In this document: piece after piece, positions 11,387-22,541 of the stretch
How positions within the stretch are numbered: the first letter of the stretch is position 1
Layout of the letters: every line of letters starts with the position of its first letter
Assembly (NCBI GenBank): GCA_977006965.1
Contig: OZ345368.1
Location: 124,001-188,000, forward strand
DNA length: 64,000 nt
Origin: Phymatolithon calcareum
Taxonomy: Eukaryota > Rhodophyta > Florideophyceae > Hapalidiales
Direction of reading: 5' to 3'
Translations under genes and position numbers: made by a program
Notes under the pieces: generated by a model
Told to the model about the DNA's origin: nothing
The model's input: the letters and a program-made list of their open reading frames with translations, nothing else
Databases searched by the model: none

Positions 11387-13165
11387 ATGTCCGAAAACGT
11401 AGACAAGCTGAAGAACTTCCAGAATGACGCCAAGTTTTTGCGAGACTACATCGAGTCGTTAGCAAGGGGAGATGTTTTGGAGGTGGAATTCCCTGATATG
11501 GTAATGGTACTCGGATTTCTAACTACGAAGATGATTGAAGGACAGGTTTGCGAGAAGGAGGTACTTCTAAAGGCCAGGTTCAAAGATTTTAGAAAACAAG
11601 TACCACTCATCAAGTGGGATAGCACTCAGTACAGCCAAGTCATGTTCAATGAGGACACGGGAGGGGTTCTAGACAGAGCACTAAACACGACTACCATGCG
11701 CGCCGCGTACAGAGTTACATCTGCTTTGTATCCAATTTTCATTATGTCTGATCAAGAGTCTTGGGACTTTCGTGCGTGGCAAATTTATCATCTCGTGTCA
11801 GGTCGGCCGCTGTACGCAGGAGCACAGGCTGATATATCTTGGATGTACTTCCAAGCGAGAACGCCAGATTTAAAGCCCAAGCAGATATTGGGGAAGAAGG
11901 TTTTCGATGGAATATTCAAGGCTGGACTCTCTACTTCTTTTGAGTTAATTCTTGTCATGCTTGTTTGCTGGCACTTTGAGAAGAAGAAGAAACAAGCGAA
12001 TACAAGCCTTGGCCAGGGAAAGATCATTTCGATCACGCACGGTAATATTGAAGGATTTTCGATTGCCGTGAAATCATTTGTGGCTGGATGGACGGAGATG
12101 GCCATGAAACTCTTCAATTCACCATCGATTGAAGATCTATTTACTCCTTATCTGATCTTCGACTTTCGGATAATGGATCTAAAAGTTTTAAGAGAAGGCT
12201 TTTTCGCCAGTAAGTGTCACAAATGGACAGTGTTTACCGACTTGGCGCCTGTTGGTAGAAGCCACTGCGAATATGACATTGTCAAAAAACGAACAACAAG
12301 TGAGAACAAGAGACTCCGATCGATTGCATCAGCGTTTTTCGTGTCGTTCTGGAAAGGTATGGAATCGTTGCGCACTGTTGCCACAAACTTCGATTCTTTT
12401 AAAGAATTGTATGGTCCAGTGAAGAAGCCTTGCCCTTTGAAAGGCCTAATTCCAAACTCTGTATGGTCCATTCTTGAAGAATTGTCTGCCGTTAAGAGAC
12501 ATTCTTCCCTAAGGCCGCCAGAGGGTATGCCTACATTTTCGTTGCTTCCTAAGCACATAATAAGGCATTTCGTCGTCTTCTATCAGTGCTGGAACTGGGA
12601 GGAGAGGCTGGGATCTCTCTCGTTGGACGAATGGCCGGTGCATTTTCAGCAGCAGTTTGCGCAAATGCCTCCGTTCTCCCTACTTTCAGTTGATGAAATG
12701 CAGTATAATGTTCGCGTTGGCCCGTCTACTATCCCTAACTCCGGTCTCGGTGTGTTCGCTAAAGTTGACTTGCAAAAAGGGACTGTGATTGGATGGTACA
12801 ATGGTACAATAGTGTACCACGATCTAGAGGTGGGAGAGACAAGGGATGATGTGTACGGGAGTACACTTTTTGGCTGCACTGCTGATCAGTTCAAGAAATA
12901 TGCGATCGAGGTCAATTCATCTGGCATATTTCTTGTCGCGCCCGAGTACTGCATTGCAGGAAAGGTGAATGATCCCCGGTGCTTGGGAAGAGTGGAAGGC
13001 GACTCCAAAAAAGAGCCGAACTGCATTTTCGAATGTAAGGTCTGTGCCATTAATAATACTAACTTGAAGGACCCATTCTTGGTCACTTTACAGACCTCTG
13101 AGGATATCCCAGCAGGAGAGGAGCTCTTTGTCGACTATGGCGAGAAGTATGCGAATTGGTCCTAG
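11387..13165 (+). CDS. SET-domain protein, intact single exon
   Basis: An uninterrupted frame of 592 codons from the first ATG (the open frame extends four codons upstream without an ATG). Residues about 438-591 form a SET domain, the fold of protein-lysine methyltransferases. The N-terminal part has 'SGLGVFAKVDLQKGTVIG' (GlGvfA..dl.kG form), and near the end 'DIPAGEELFVDYGEKY' matches the GEEL..DYG..Y block. The usual N-H-S-C-x-P-N segment is altered: only 'EPNC' (about residues 543-546) is seen, with an insertion before it, so activity is uncertain. The first 430 residues are of no family I recognise; they contain a KKKK stretch and a hydrophobic segment 'FELILVMLVCWHF'. The gene sits inside inverted repeats shared with the tyrosine-recombinase block, so it may be transposon cargo. 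Confidence 0.85.
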   Translation: MSENVDKLKNFQNDAKFLRDYIESLARGDVLEVEFPDMVMVLGFLTTKMIEGQVCEKEVLLKARFKDFRKQVPLIKWDSTQYSQVMFNEDTGGVLDRALNTTTMRAAYRVTSALYPIFIMSDQESWDFRAWQIYHLVSGRPLYAGAQADISWMYFQARTPDLKPKQILGKKVFDGIFKAGLSTSFELILVMLVCWHFEKKKKQANTSLGQGKIISITHGNIEGFSIAVKSFVAGWTEMAMKLFNSPSIEDLFTPYLIFDFRIMDLKVLREGFFASKCHKWTVFTDLAPVGRSHCEYDIVKKRTTSENKRLRSIASAFFVSFWKGMESLRTVATNFDSFKELYGPVKKPCPLKGLIPNSVWSILEELSAVKRHSSLRPPEGMPTFSLLPKHIIRHFVVFYQCWNWEERLGSLSLDEWPVHFQQQFAQMPPFSLLSVDEMQYNVRVGPSTIPNSGLGVFAKVDLQKGTVIGWYNGTIVYHDLEVGETRDDVYGSTLFGCTADQFKKYAIEVNSSGIFLVAPEYCIAGKVNDPRCLGRVEGDSKKEPNCIFECKVCAINNTNLKDPFLVTLQTSEDIPAGEELFVDYGEKYANWS

Positions 13166-13515
13166 GATTAAACCATTTTTTAAAAACAATTGGAGATCGA
13201 ACTTCTTAGTTTTTCACTAATATCCAGTACATAGTGCAGAGCTTCTGTGTTTCATGTAAAGAAGCGGTTCCTAAAATTGCAGAGCTGACATGTAACCTAA
13301 GCTTTGCGAACAAACTCTAAATCTCTCTCCTTCTTTTCCAACATTGTTGTATTTTCCCTATATATAAGAGAATATGCTGATATAGTGCCCAGCGGCATTA
13401 GATTGATAGAGATCGTTCTGCTTTACTCGGATGACAAGACATACTTAGAACACAGTTGTGTGAAGGAAAAGTGTACATTGATCCGAGATCACTTTGGACA
13501 TGGAATATTCATTTG

Positions 13516-13565
13516 AAGATTTAGCCAATCAAATTGAATTCTTTATCGATCCGGGATTATTCTAG
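13516..13565 (-). repeat. Terminal module T2 (right end of SET element)
   Basis: On the forward strand it reads TTAGCCAATC, then TTTATCGATCCGGGATTAT, then CTAG. It is the inverted partner of T1, with about three quarters of positions matching over 50 bp by eye. Confidence 0.75.
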
Positions 13566-14364
13566 ACTCGAGATTAGGCGGGAGATAAGAGCAGAAATTT
13601 GAAGTTACATAAACAGAATGAAAAATGTGCGCTGCGTTGTGTCCTGTTAATTATGAGGAATATTTGTATCACAAATTGAGATTCAGGTAGCACTCTGACA
13701 CCACCGGCGTTTGACGACGACCAATCGAATTCTGCCAAGACATTTCGAGCTGTAGGCAGCCTAGGGAATGTACAATTCAAGTGCTGTAAACGCTGCCGTG
13801 CCACGACTGATTTTGCAGCGCTGGCATAAATAGCTGGATAAATAGCAGCAACGAAGCCGCAAGTGATGAGCTATTTTTCACAGAAACAGATCATGTGATC
13901 TTTCCGGCTTGTCCTTGGAAAAATGACTATTTTTTTGGGGGACATATCCACACGTGACACAGGTGCAATGTGATTACAGTGCTAGTTGAACAATAACGAT
14001 TTTGTTTTTCTCTTCCAGTAAGACATTTCTCTATTATGTTCTGAGGCCATATAGACAAGTAGAACAGCTATCATCCGTGCGGGCATGGCCTCATAACGCG
14101 CAAGGTGCAGTGTCAATACAGTTGTAATTGACCCAAATTTTAATTACTGTAATGCTTTAATCTTCTCTCTGAGCAATCTTTTATTATGGGACAGGTCCGC
14201 GCCGGGGACAGGTCCGCCATGCGCCGTACGGAACTTTTATGACTGCCCTCGCTGATATGCATCCATGGCGTGGAGCAGAGCGACGCCTGCGCAACGCTCA
14301 TTCGCGACCGAGAAATGACAACGGCGCCGGAAGCGGAGAAGACCTGTAACACAAGTGCTACAGT
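13566..14364. other. Unassigned stretch
   Basis: No gene is supported. Open frames are under 80 codons and carry no motif. Confidence 0.4.
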
Positions 14365-15190
14365 ATGGTAGCAGTCCGCGGCCGCCAGCCGTCATGTCCC
14401 CAGCGCCGAATTCCCTCGTATTGCGCCGACATAGAGATTCTGCTGTGTCCTTGTTGGACGCAGAATCGCTATCAATGCATTAATCCTGGTATGGCGAAGA
14501 CGCAGAGGGATGCATGCGGGGCTGACAGGAATGGATTTGCGTATCCAAACAAGATGAACGTTCCCAAGATGTTTCCTGACGGTGACTACGTATATGCAAT
14601 GGTCTGGTACGGTGGCAACCACTGGAAGCGCAAGCGTGCATTTTTCTCGGATTATTGAGCCTGTGTTCACGATCAATTCAGTGAGGGGCCGCGTTAGAGG
14701 CGGAATACACACCGACGTTTGTTTCCTGGACGCATCATCGCATTGATGTGCCGAAGGGAAAATGTGTGAGTACAAGCAAATATGTTGGCGAATGTGACGG
14801 GGGGAAATGCAAGAATGTAAAGCCTGAAGCAAATGTGCCGGGTGAGTTCGTTTCGCCGAACAAACAGAAGAAGGTTTATCTCCGTGACCTTAGGAACGAG
14901 GTTGGAAATGCGCAGACGTGAAATGGGCACCGATTAGTCAGGAGAAAACGGCCATTGAATTGAATATGAACGAGCAGAAGCTTGACGAGATGGCGAACGA
15001 GGAGGCGGCGGCGACCAAGAGAGTGACGCAGAAGAAATTCTCGAACTACAATGAGTCGAAGAAGTCTGGGTGCAAATGGATGCCACCCGTGCAGACGGGT
15101 ACCAGGGGCCCGAGTGAGTCTCAGCTTTGGTGGGAGCAACGCGCGAAGTTGTGGAAACACCACAACTACTGCCAGAGATGCAGATGCTAG
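14365..15190 (+). pseudogene. Broken Cys-rich, possibly secreted-type protein gene
   Basis: Forward frames read as pieces of one gene in a GC-richer stretch. The first, 14365-14658, has several cysteines and 'FPDGDYVYAMVWYGG' with 'RAFFSDY' before a TGA. A shifted frame then carries 'GKCVSTSKYVGECDGGKC', and 14918-15190 is a charged segment ending in cysteines. The 'DGDYVYAMVWYGG' phrase is reminiscent of beta-sandwich domains of secreted copper monooxygenase-like proteins, but this is only an impression. At least one stop and two frame changes break it, unless spliced introns intervene; I saw no convincing splice sites. Confidence 0.35.
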
Positions 15191-16556
15191 GCGTGCCCGC
15201 CTGTCTGCGCTGAAAACAATGCAATCTTGTTTCATTTACTCTCAATTTGATGGTCATTAGCTTTACGGATGGTTACAGATAGCTCGTTCAATCACTTCTG
15301 CATTTCTGTCCAAATTCTCACGAAAAGCGTTCTTTGCAATACACACGAGAAAATTCTTCTGATGCAGAGTTAAGTTTCCTGTAAGCTTTTGCGGTGTACA
15401 TGGTTCGAGTCGCCAACCAAATCTTGAGCATTGGCTCATCACATATCCTGTGTGCATCTTCAGTCAATGGTGCTATTGTGCACAAAACGAGTGGAATATT
15501 ATTTACATTTATCGGCAAAAGTTATGGCAGTGTGTTATCCGACGGGCTTGTCATGTTTCTTTTGTGGGCTCATGGTCAGGTTTGCATCACTCTTAACTGT
15601 GGAACAAGAGCAAGCGCTGTGGATGTCAAGCACCTCGGGAACCTCGAGTGTGCATTCACCTCATGCGAAAACGAAGGCGCTCGAATGACGCAAAGAACGA
15701 TTCCGCGCCGTCCTTGCAGGACCACACTCAAGGCGCCTTGCACCGTTCTACTGTCGAAGCTGCAGGTGTGGCTAGGAATGAGAATCAGGACAACTCAGGG
15801 AAAATTGTAATAGGACGATCTTTGCGTGGCGATGCAAGCTATTGCGCTCCCACCCAAAGTAAGACGGGTATTGGTGGAGCTCCTTTGAAATCTCTTTCTC
15901 CACAGTGAAGTCAGAAGGTAGCGAGATGATTAGCTACCGTGATCGTCCTAAATGGTTTCCAACCCGGGGAATTCCTTTGAAGGATGGCGAATGAAGACTG
16001 GCTGCGTAGCGATATGGACGTTAAGCTGGACCATGATCTGCACCTTGTGCGGCTTGGACAGCTGTTGTGACATCAAGTACCACTCGTATCTGTTAAAGTC
16101 TACTAGAGCCGTAAGGATGCGGAGTTGTTCCATCAGCTTCGAGAAATCCCGCAGTAAAAGAAAGAAAGAAAGAACTTCCTGCAAGTTTACCGCAAACTAG
16201 CTCTCGGACCGGGCGTCTGCCTGTCGCCGCTCTGCCTTGGCGACCACGCTTTCGCAAGGAAATTCTTCCCGGCCCGCGTTTGCGAGCAGAAGATTGCGTG
16301 CATCTGCCAGGCTCTTGCGCGCAAGCCGCGAGATGAGACGAAGAAAGTGATGAACAATAGTGCTGCACGTGTGGGAGAAGGTCAAGGCGCTGCGGGACGA
16401 CATGCGCTTCTCGCGCGACGGTGCCTATATGAGGGGATGGTAAGCTGACGTCGGCGGCTACGCGCACAGAGTTGCTGCGATATATCGAGAGTGGTGTGAA
16501 ATTTGATGTGGGTTCGCAGTTTGGCCACCGAATGTAATGGAAGCTTTCTACGTACT
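15191..16556. other. Unassigned stretch with weak coding-like frames
   Basis: Short open frames overlap on both strands (for example 15318-15518 reverse, 15394-15810 forward, 15948-16184 reverse). Some have protein-like composition, but none shows a recognisable family or a complete gene. Confidence 0.35.
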
Positions 16557-16860
16557 TGGCCGCTAATGCGCGAATTGTAACCAGCGGATGGTGCTTTGTT
16601 CGAAAGGCTTGTTATCTTTAGTTGACGGTCGTCATGCTGACGTTAATGCTTCGTTGCATGGCTGTTTCCCTCTACTGGAGAAGGCTATCTTGTTTAAGTA
16701 GTCTATCTAGAGAGTGTTTCCGTAGTGGTGCGCTATAGGTCAAAGAACTAGACTAGTGTCGGTCCACGCCAGTGCCGTTGACAAAATTAGACTAGTGTCG
16801 ATCCACGCCAGTGTCGGTGAACACAGAGTGAACGGCTTTTGAACGTTACTTTGCTTCAAT
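16557..16860. repeat. Direct repeat unit A, with internal 39-bp tandem duplication
   Basis: Segments here recur in order at 17866-18060: a 'cagcggatgg/cagtggatgg' block, 'atctttagttga', 'ctggagaaggct/ctggagagagct' and 'gtgaacggc...gaacgttact'. Unit A also contains 'ACTAGTGTCG.TCCACGCCAG' twice, starting at 16752 and 16791, a 39-bp tandem duplication absent from the other unit. Confidence 0.55.
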
Positions 16861-17865
16861 TGTCCCATTTTTGACACTGCACGTCCTTATCCTGGCTTCA
16901 TATTCTTTGACCAAGCCCATGCAATATTTCAGACTTGCTCGCGGCAGGCACAAGACTTCGCTCCTCGCGCTTCTTGTTTACAATTGCAATAACCACTTGT
17001 TCCTTAGTCCGGCCGGCGTCAACGACAGTAGAATGCGGACCGCGATCGCTTGAGGTTTTGATTGTGAAGCACTCGTAGGGTCGACTGTGGAAAATGGTTA
17101 GGTCGGTCGCTGAGTACATAATACTTGCGGAAAGGGTAAAGCGGATGGATCTAGACATGAATACCATATTTTCAGCATCGATGGGCTCCACGGTAGATTT
17201 TTCTCTCGCCTTGTTTGACTGGCACCCAGCATAAAGTCTTGAGATCCTTGCTTGTTATGGCGCTGTCCTTGGATGTGGAGTTGCGGGTACTCTCCTTCGG
17301 TGGCGTTGGAGGCTTTGCTTGCTTCGTAGTCTTGAGTTCCGAACTCGTCAGACGTGCCTTTACTCTAGCGCGTTCGTCATGCGGCACAAATTCAGCGATT
17401 ACGCTGCTGCTTTGTCTTGCATTTGACATTCGGCTAATTCAAGGAGTTTGCTTTCTGAGACGTTGGTGATCGCTCCAGTTTTTCGGACATTGCAGATAAA
17501 TCCACTGACATGGTTGTGGTTCTCTCGTCCGTCTTTCCCGGAAATATAGGAACGGGTGGGTCTTTGAGAGAACGCGAAAAGCCTTCTTGCGTAGATATGC
17601 TCGAAGGGGCTGGACCAGCCTGTCGTTAGAACTACCGTTGAAGGCGTTGCTGCCCTTTTCGTCTTTGACTTGAAGAGTCTCGATGATGGAGTTTTGGGTG
17701 AAAGCTGTGATCTGAATCTCGTTCAGCTTATCTATGAGGGCTACAAATTCAGCTGCAGCCGGAGTGTTAGACTGTGCGCCACCGGGGCTATCGGTTCTCC
17801 AAAGTGCGGGCGGTTTGCGGCCTTGCAAGGATGCGGGACTTTGATCGGAAATGCCGGTGCTTCCA
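16861..17865 (-). other. Spacer between direct repeats with reverse-strand open frames
   Basis: Reverse-strand frames at 17172-17429 (Lys/Thr/Ser-rich, 'ARLTSSELKTTKQAKPPTPP') and 17439-17828 look like low-complexity coding remnants. Lying between two diverged direct repeats about 1.3 kb apart, this could be a degenerate retroelement or simply duplicated DNA. No protease, polymerase or integrase motif is present. Confidence 0.3.
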
Positions 17866-18060
17866 ATTGTAATCAGTGGATGGATTTGTGTTGAAAGGGT
17901 AGATCTTTAGTTGATGCTGAAATTCCTCTGCTGGAGAGAGCTTCTTTACCTATGAAGTCTAACTACAGAGAGAGTATCTGGTGAACATACAGAGAACGGA
18001 TTGTTATCGGACTGGCACAAAGTGAACGGCATGGGAACGTTACTCTATTACACATACACT
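17866..18060. repeat. Direct repeat unit B
   Basis: This is the partner of 16557-16860, same orientation, shorter and diverged. It ends in 'aagtgaacggcatgggaacgttactctatta', parallel to 'agagtgaacggcttttgaacgttactttg'. Confidence 0.5.
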
Positions 18061-18662
18061 TATCATGCAACATGATTATCGAAAACGGAAATTTACATCA
18101 TGCATCGAGTACTAAAGATACTCAAAAACGCATTCTTTGCACCTTTGACACCCGCGCGATTTATCGACAGGTACAGTAGTATGCTGTACACTTTTACATT
18201 CTCTTGTGTCCGGTAAGAAACAGTGAATGACGCAGTGTCAGATATAAGAAGAGAGGAAGAAGCAGTACTGCTGTTTCCGCCTTACACCTATCTTCATGTC
18301 TTTCCACTGTACTTCTACTCCTTTCTTGCATCGCGTCCCTGGAGATACTCAGGGAGTGATATTCCTGGCTGCACCAAGGGAAAAACTCAAGCTTTCGCTA
18401 ACATTTTCTCATAATTTAGTTTCGTAGGCATCAGTACAGTGGATTGCTTTCTCGAACGAGTGCTACTCGTATGATTCATGCACGGAGTGGATGTCATTTT
18501 TTGTATCGCAATCACCACCAGGAGAATGCATCGTAAAGAGCGCTTTAACTGCATTTAGAAGAACAATCATTTTTGCCAAGCCGATCATGGTTCTCTGCTG
18601 CTGTTCAACTTCTCGTATCACGATTGGTGATATGTTTTGGCGAGAGCTAATTTAGAAGATAT

Positions 18663-18685
18663 ACTGTACGTACAGTACGTACTGT
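18663..18685. repeat. Overlapping ACTGTACGTACAGT palindromes
   Basis: ACTGTACGTACAGT (14-nt perfect palindrome) overlaps ACAGTACGTACTGT (also perfect). The two can form alternative hairpins. Confidence 0.8.
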
Positions 18686-18689
18686 GCTA

Positions 18690-20451
18690 TAATTGGATCT
18701 CGGCAGTGTCATGCGTCATGACAGGCCTGTCCTCCTGAAAAATTTTAAGCTTTTGGGAAAACAGCAAGGACAACATTCTATGTATGACAATCTGTATTTT
18801 ACGCATCCAATAGCTCAACATGATTGTCAGTCGCCTTCTTCGCAAAACAATCGCCTTCCGTGGCGTTATTCCTCTCGTTGTCCTGCACTCCCTTCTGAAT
18901 GGCCCCAATACCGCAGCAAGTACCCTCCTCACTCATTCTTCAACGAGAATGTTTCCTCCTGCCTTGCATTGCCGTCCCCGAGCTATCGATTTGGCTTTTC
19001 TCCGTCTTCAGGCGCGACAATCTGATTGTTGACCCATTGCCAACACATTTGTTCTTGTTGCACATCGCGGTTTTTCCTTGGCGCGAAGACACTAGTAACT
19101 TGGAGCTCATAGTCATCTTCTTGTCCGTTTCGTTCAAGGCCATTCACCATATACTGCGCGCAATGTACAGGCAACAACATGTGGAAGAGAAGCGTCGTAT
19201 TTGCTTCTGGGTCGCTCTTGTGGGGCAGCTTCTCACTCTCGTAGTATTTTACTATTGCAACGGTGGCCGCCTTGTGCCGATAATCACCGGAGACTGGGCC
19301 AGGGGTATGACGATGCTCTATGTTTTGTAAGACAAAATCCGTGTGAGATCGATCAAGTATGTGCTCATGGTCCGTACTCCTGCTGGTCGATGTCAAGCGT
19401 CTTCTTGAGGAACGATGGCAGACTGTGGTGGTCAAGGCAATACAAATATGTGTGCTGTGGGTGGTATACGAGTTACGGATTGTTGGGAAGCCACATTTAG
19501 TGGATGAGCCGATGATTACTGTGGTTTTGGAGGCATTTCAAAAGTCAAAGGCGCTGGGTCTTGTTATGACGCTTCGCACGATTTCAGCTGCATTGAACTG
19601 GAGAACATTTCACGGCCTGTGGGTGGCAGTGCTTTGAGCAGCGCAGGTGGCGCTATGAATTCAGGTGGTATTCCTGAGCCACATGAAGGCTCTCCACGAC
19701 GTCATGCCCCCGGGGCTGAACTGCTTCCTGTTTTGGAAACACAGGCTCGGTTGCTGCATGGTAGTATTGGACCAAGAGCTCCGCCGTTGTCCCAGATGAA
19801 GAGAACTCATTCTTCTATCGCTTTTTTAAGGTTGCCGTGTCGGAAGTGCTAAAATTCCGATGGTTTGTGGCTGTCTCGGTGAGTGTGCGGGCTCGTAATT
19901 TGATGAACGATGTGAAACGACTTGTACAATTTTTGCCTGGTAACGAAGGGTAGTGCACAGCTGACAGTAATGCATAAGGACGCGGGGAAAGCAATGCGTT
20001 AGTCCTCTGTTGTAACAAGCACCTATTCTTTACATTTTGGTGATGGCATACGAATCTCTCTCAACAGTGGTGTGAATCCTAAGTCTCACAGCTTGGCGCG
20101 TACTGTACTCGTCTATTGCGCTGTGCCACAATGTTAAAAGAGGTGCAAATATGCACAGATATTGTAGACAACTGAAATTGTTGCCGACGGCGTTGCGTGG
20201 TATTGACCTCCATTGAGTAGCCGTGAGGTACAGCTCTGACGTACAGTACCACTACATTTCACTAAACCACTTTGGAGTGCAACGCTTATGCAAGAGAAAC
20301 TATCGTTGTTTGCCGGCATTGAGAAGAATTAGAATAACAGGACGACGTGGAATACATTGAAATGTGCAATCCTGTGGAACAAATTAAGAGAGAAGCTCAA
20401 ATGCCGGCGAAAATTTTCTTCCTCAACAATGCTATTGTTTACTTTTTAGAC
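18690..20451. other. Unassigned stretch
   Basis: Mutually overlapping open frames up to 150 codons occur on both strands (18899-19330 forward, 18983-19435 reverse, 19359-19637 forward). None shows a recognisable motif, and I cannot choose a real one. Confidence 0.35.
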
Positions 20452-21084
20452 TCAGGTTGTCTCACAGACAAGAATGACCTGTACGGGATTCTCTCCCTCA
20501 TACTGAATGCTAATCATTCTGTTACTATCGTGATCCACTTCTTCCTCATCGCCATCTTCTTCATGTGCAGAATTTTGATCTACATTTTTTATGAATTGAT
20601 GAGTGTGCTCTCGCACTTCCATTATGGTAGTCTTCGTGGTCACTCTGTACTCTCCTTCGCATTGTTCACGTCGGGCGAGCGGGGCAAGGACTGTTTGAAC
20701 TAGAGGGACAGATAGGAGATCTGCTTCCTTCCTATTCCGTCGTTTTTCAAGTCTTTTCTGTCTCTTCCGTTCTAGTCTTTCACGTCGTTCTTGATCAGAT
20801 TCACTTTTTAACTTTTCATGATTCCTGTCTCTAGCTTTTTTCCTCTCCCGCTCCCGATTTCCGTTCTTGCTCCTCCAAGCCCTTTTTCGTATTGCATTCC
20901 GAGTCCTGGATGCCACTAGTCGATCATTTACAAAATGCTTGTCAACGACTTTGTGCTCCGTCCGCTTCGTTATGTGCCTCAATGCTAAAAGTCGACTTGA
21001 AGGGGGAAATGTACAGTTTATCACTCCGGACGGAGCTTCCGGAGGGAGTGCAGATGGACAAATCGATATTTTCTGCGCCATTTT
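20452..21084 (-). CDS. Hypothetical Arg/Lys-rich coiled-coil protein
   Basis: An uninterrupted frame of 210 codons from the first ATG; the open frame reaches 21246 but only through a non-ATG codon. The middle is extremely basic and helical ('RERERKKARDRNHEKLKS', 'RRERLERKRQKRLEKRRN'), as in nucleic-acid-binding coiled coils or nuclear-localisation regions. An acidic run follows ('EEDGDEEEVDHD'), then a short non-polar end. The basic-then-acidic layout is seen in chromatin or ribosome-associated proteins and also in transposon ORF1-type proteins, so the role is open. Its tail 'ISIQYEGENPV' resembles the fragment at 2306-2542, which hints at a repeated element. No family was recognised. Confidence 0.4.
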   Translation of the reverse strand, partial: KMAQKISICPSALPPEAPSGVINCTFPPSSRLLALRHITKRTEHKVVDKHFVNDRLVASRTRNAIRKRAWRSKNGNRERERKKARDRNHEKLKSESDQERRERLERKRQKRLEKRRNRKEADLLSVPLVQTVLAPLARREQCEGEYRVTTKTTIMEVREHTHQFIKNVDQNSAHEEDGDEEEVDHDSNRMISIQYEGENPVQVILVCETT

Positions 21085-21246
21085 GGATTGAGCCCGGCGT
21101 GAACTGGGCTGCTTTACCAATCTTGCACCATTTTCTCTGCCTTTCTGTCTCCTCTCAGCTATTGGGATGAATTCTGGGTCTCTTATTGTGTTTCTGAGAT
21201 GCGCAAAGAGCGCGATGATAATACCTAAAGTTACGAGGTGCTTCAA

Positions 21247-21748
21247 GTCGATATGCTAGAGTTGGTATTACTACACGCAATACTATATTCTAATCCTGTT
21301 ATCTACCCAGGATTATTACCAATTGCCCAACATTGGCCACCTAAGAAATCAAGTGGGATGTACCAAATTTGGCATGATCGATTAAGTGGCGAAGACTTGA
21401 GCGAGGAAAGACGATTAGATTAGTATTGCATGCGAGCCCCAAATTTGATATTCCAACTGTAGAGTATTTTGACTTGGAGCACCACTGAAGATTAGACATG
21501 AGCATGCGCATACGGCGAGCCCTACGTCTTCTACACGTGTGATTCTCTGTGATGACGATGGAGAAATTCTTGATACTGCAGAACCATCTACATTCACATA
21601 AACCGAGTTATGGCAATGCGGCCATAGATGTGGCGTTTGCTTTCTACAGCTCCGAATAATCTCCTCTGCTTTATTTCGAATGTCATTGACGGCTGGTGAA
21701 AGGGACATTGTCGAAGACAGCAAAATCAGCTTCCTGATTGCAATAATG
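21247..21748. other. Unassigned stretch
   Basis: Only short open frames and no recognisable feature. Confidence 0.4.
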
Positions 21749-22177
21749 TTAGTCGCCAAGTCTACCGCACATGAAGCGTCTCCCGTTTGCATCGGCGATC
21801 ATCTGCCCTGGCATCACACCGCGACGCCCGCAGTTGAAGCAGCCGCGCATTATAGACGCGGCCGGCGAGGTCGTCGCGGGTGGTGCCATGGATGACGACT
21901 CTGCGCGCGGCGGTGACGCCCTCCGGCTAGAGCGTGAATGTGGGAGCGAATGTGACGAAGTCCGTTCGACGCGGCTCGAGGTTGGCACGGTGTGTACGGT
22001 AGGTCGGCGAGGCGTCCACCGGGTGCTTGAGGATGACACTACAGTGTAGAGTTTGAGTCCTAGTCGCGCCGTCTTTCGTGGACTGCAGGCGCAATTCGAA
22101 GGGGTTCGTTTCAGGAAGGGGTGTATTGTATGGAATTTGGAAAGCTCTCGGAAATATAACTTCAGTAATTTACCCAA
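21749..22177 (-). other. GC-rich island with an open frame on each strand
   Basis: A GC-rich patch (core 21790-22030) stands out from its AT-richer surroundings. The reverse frame (142 codons) has a Ser/Arg/Pro-rich middle and ends 'RGCFNCGRRGVMPGQMIAD' with a later 'FMCGR', which could be half of a zinc-binding site. The forward frame is also open. It may be a remnant of a zinc-finger protein or transposon gag, but no family can be named. Confidence 0.25.
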
Positions 22178-22541
22178 GTTGCGCAGGGATCCCCGGCCTG
22201 TCTTTCAAAGCAGACAAAACAATAATGTATAAAACTGTACCGAATTGCGTCAAACTGTGTTCACATCTATGTTGTATCGACCACAAACAGACTCCCATCG
22301 GATACCTTTTGCCACGCACTCCCGCGTGCATCAGTTCCGAAACTGTCTGCTCCGTACGGCATCAAATCACTACTGTAAAATTAGCCTGATTCCCTTTCAT
22401 AGTTTACACTAATTTCAAGCAATCTTGAAAATTTTCCATAAATCACACGTCCCAGGGGCCGTTGGCGGTGCATCTCGATTGCAAACTAGTTCTGAACATA
22501 TGATGATCGCGACCGAAATTCGTAAGGCAATGTGGTGAACA
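22178..22541. other. Unassigned stretch
   Basis: No gene or repeat is supported here. Confidence 0.4.

Larger units (their letters stand above)
10766..13565 (+). mobile_element. Inverted-repeat-bounded element carrying a SET-domain ORF
   Basis: The SET-domain ORF is bracketed by inverted repeats of about 50 bp. The left one contains GATTCCGGATCGATAAA then ATTGGCTAAT; the right one, read on the reverse strand, contains ATCCCGGATCGATAAAG then GATTGGCTAAA. The outer edges read CTAT on the left (10766) and CTAG on the right (13562-13565). The same module occurs around the tyrosine-recombinase ORF at 57-63 kb. No transposase is encoded inside, so the element would be non-autonomous, with the SET gene as cargo. 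No convincing target-site duplication was found, and the boundaries are inferred from the repeats. Confidence 0.6.

Noticed and set aside
11387-13165. Whole protein being a transposase
   Set aside because: No DDE, YR or HUH motif could be found; only the C-terminal SET domain is recognisable.
15394-15420. tRNA-like B box GGTTCGAGTC
   Set aside because: No A box or cloverleaf-compatible stems lie upstream at the right distance.
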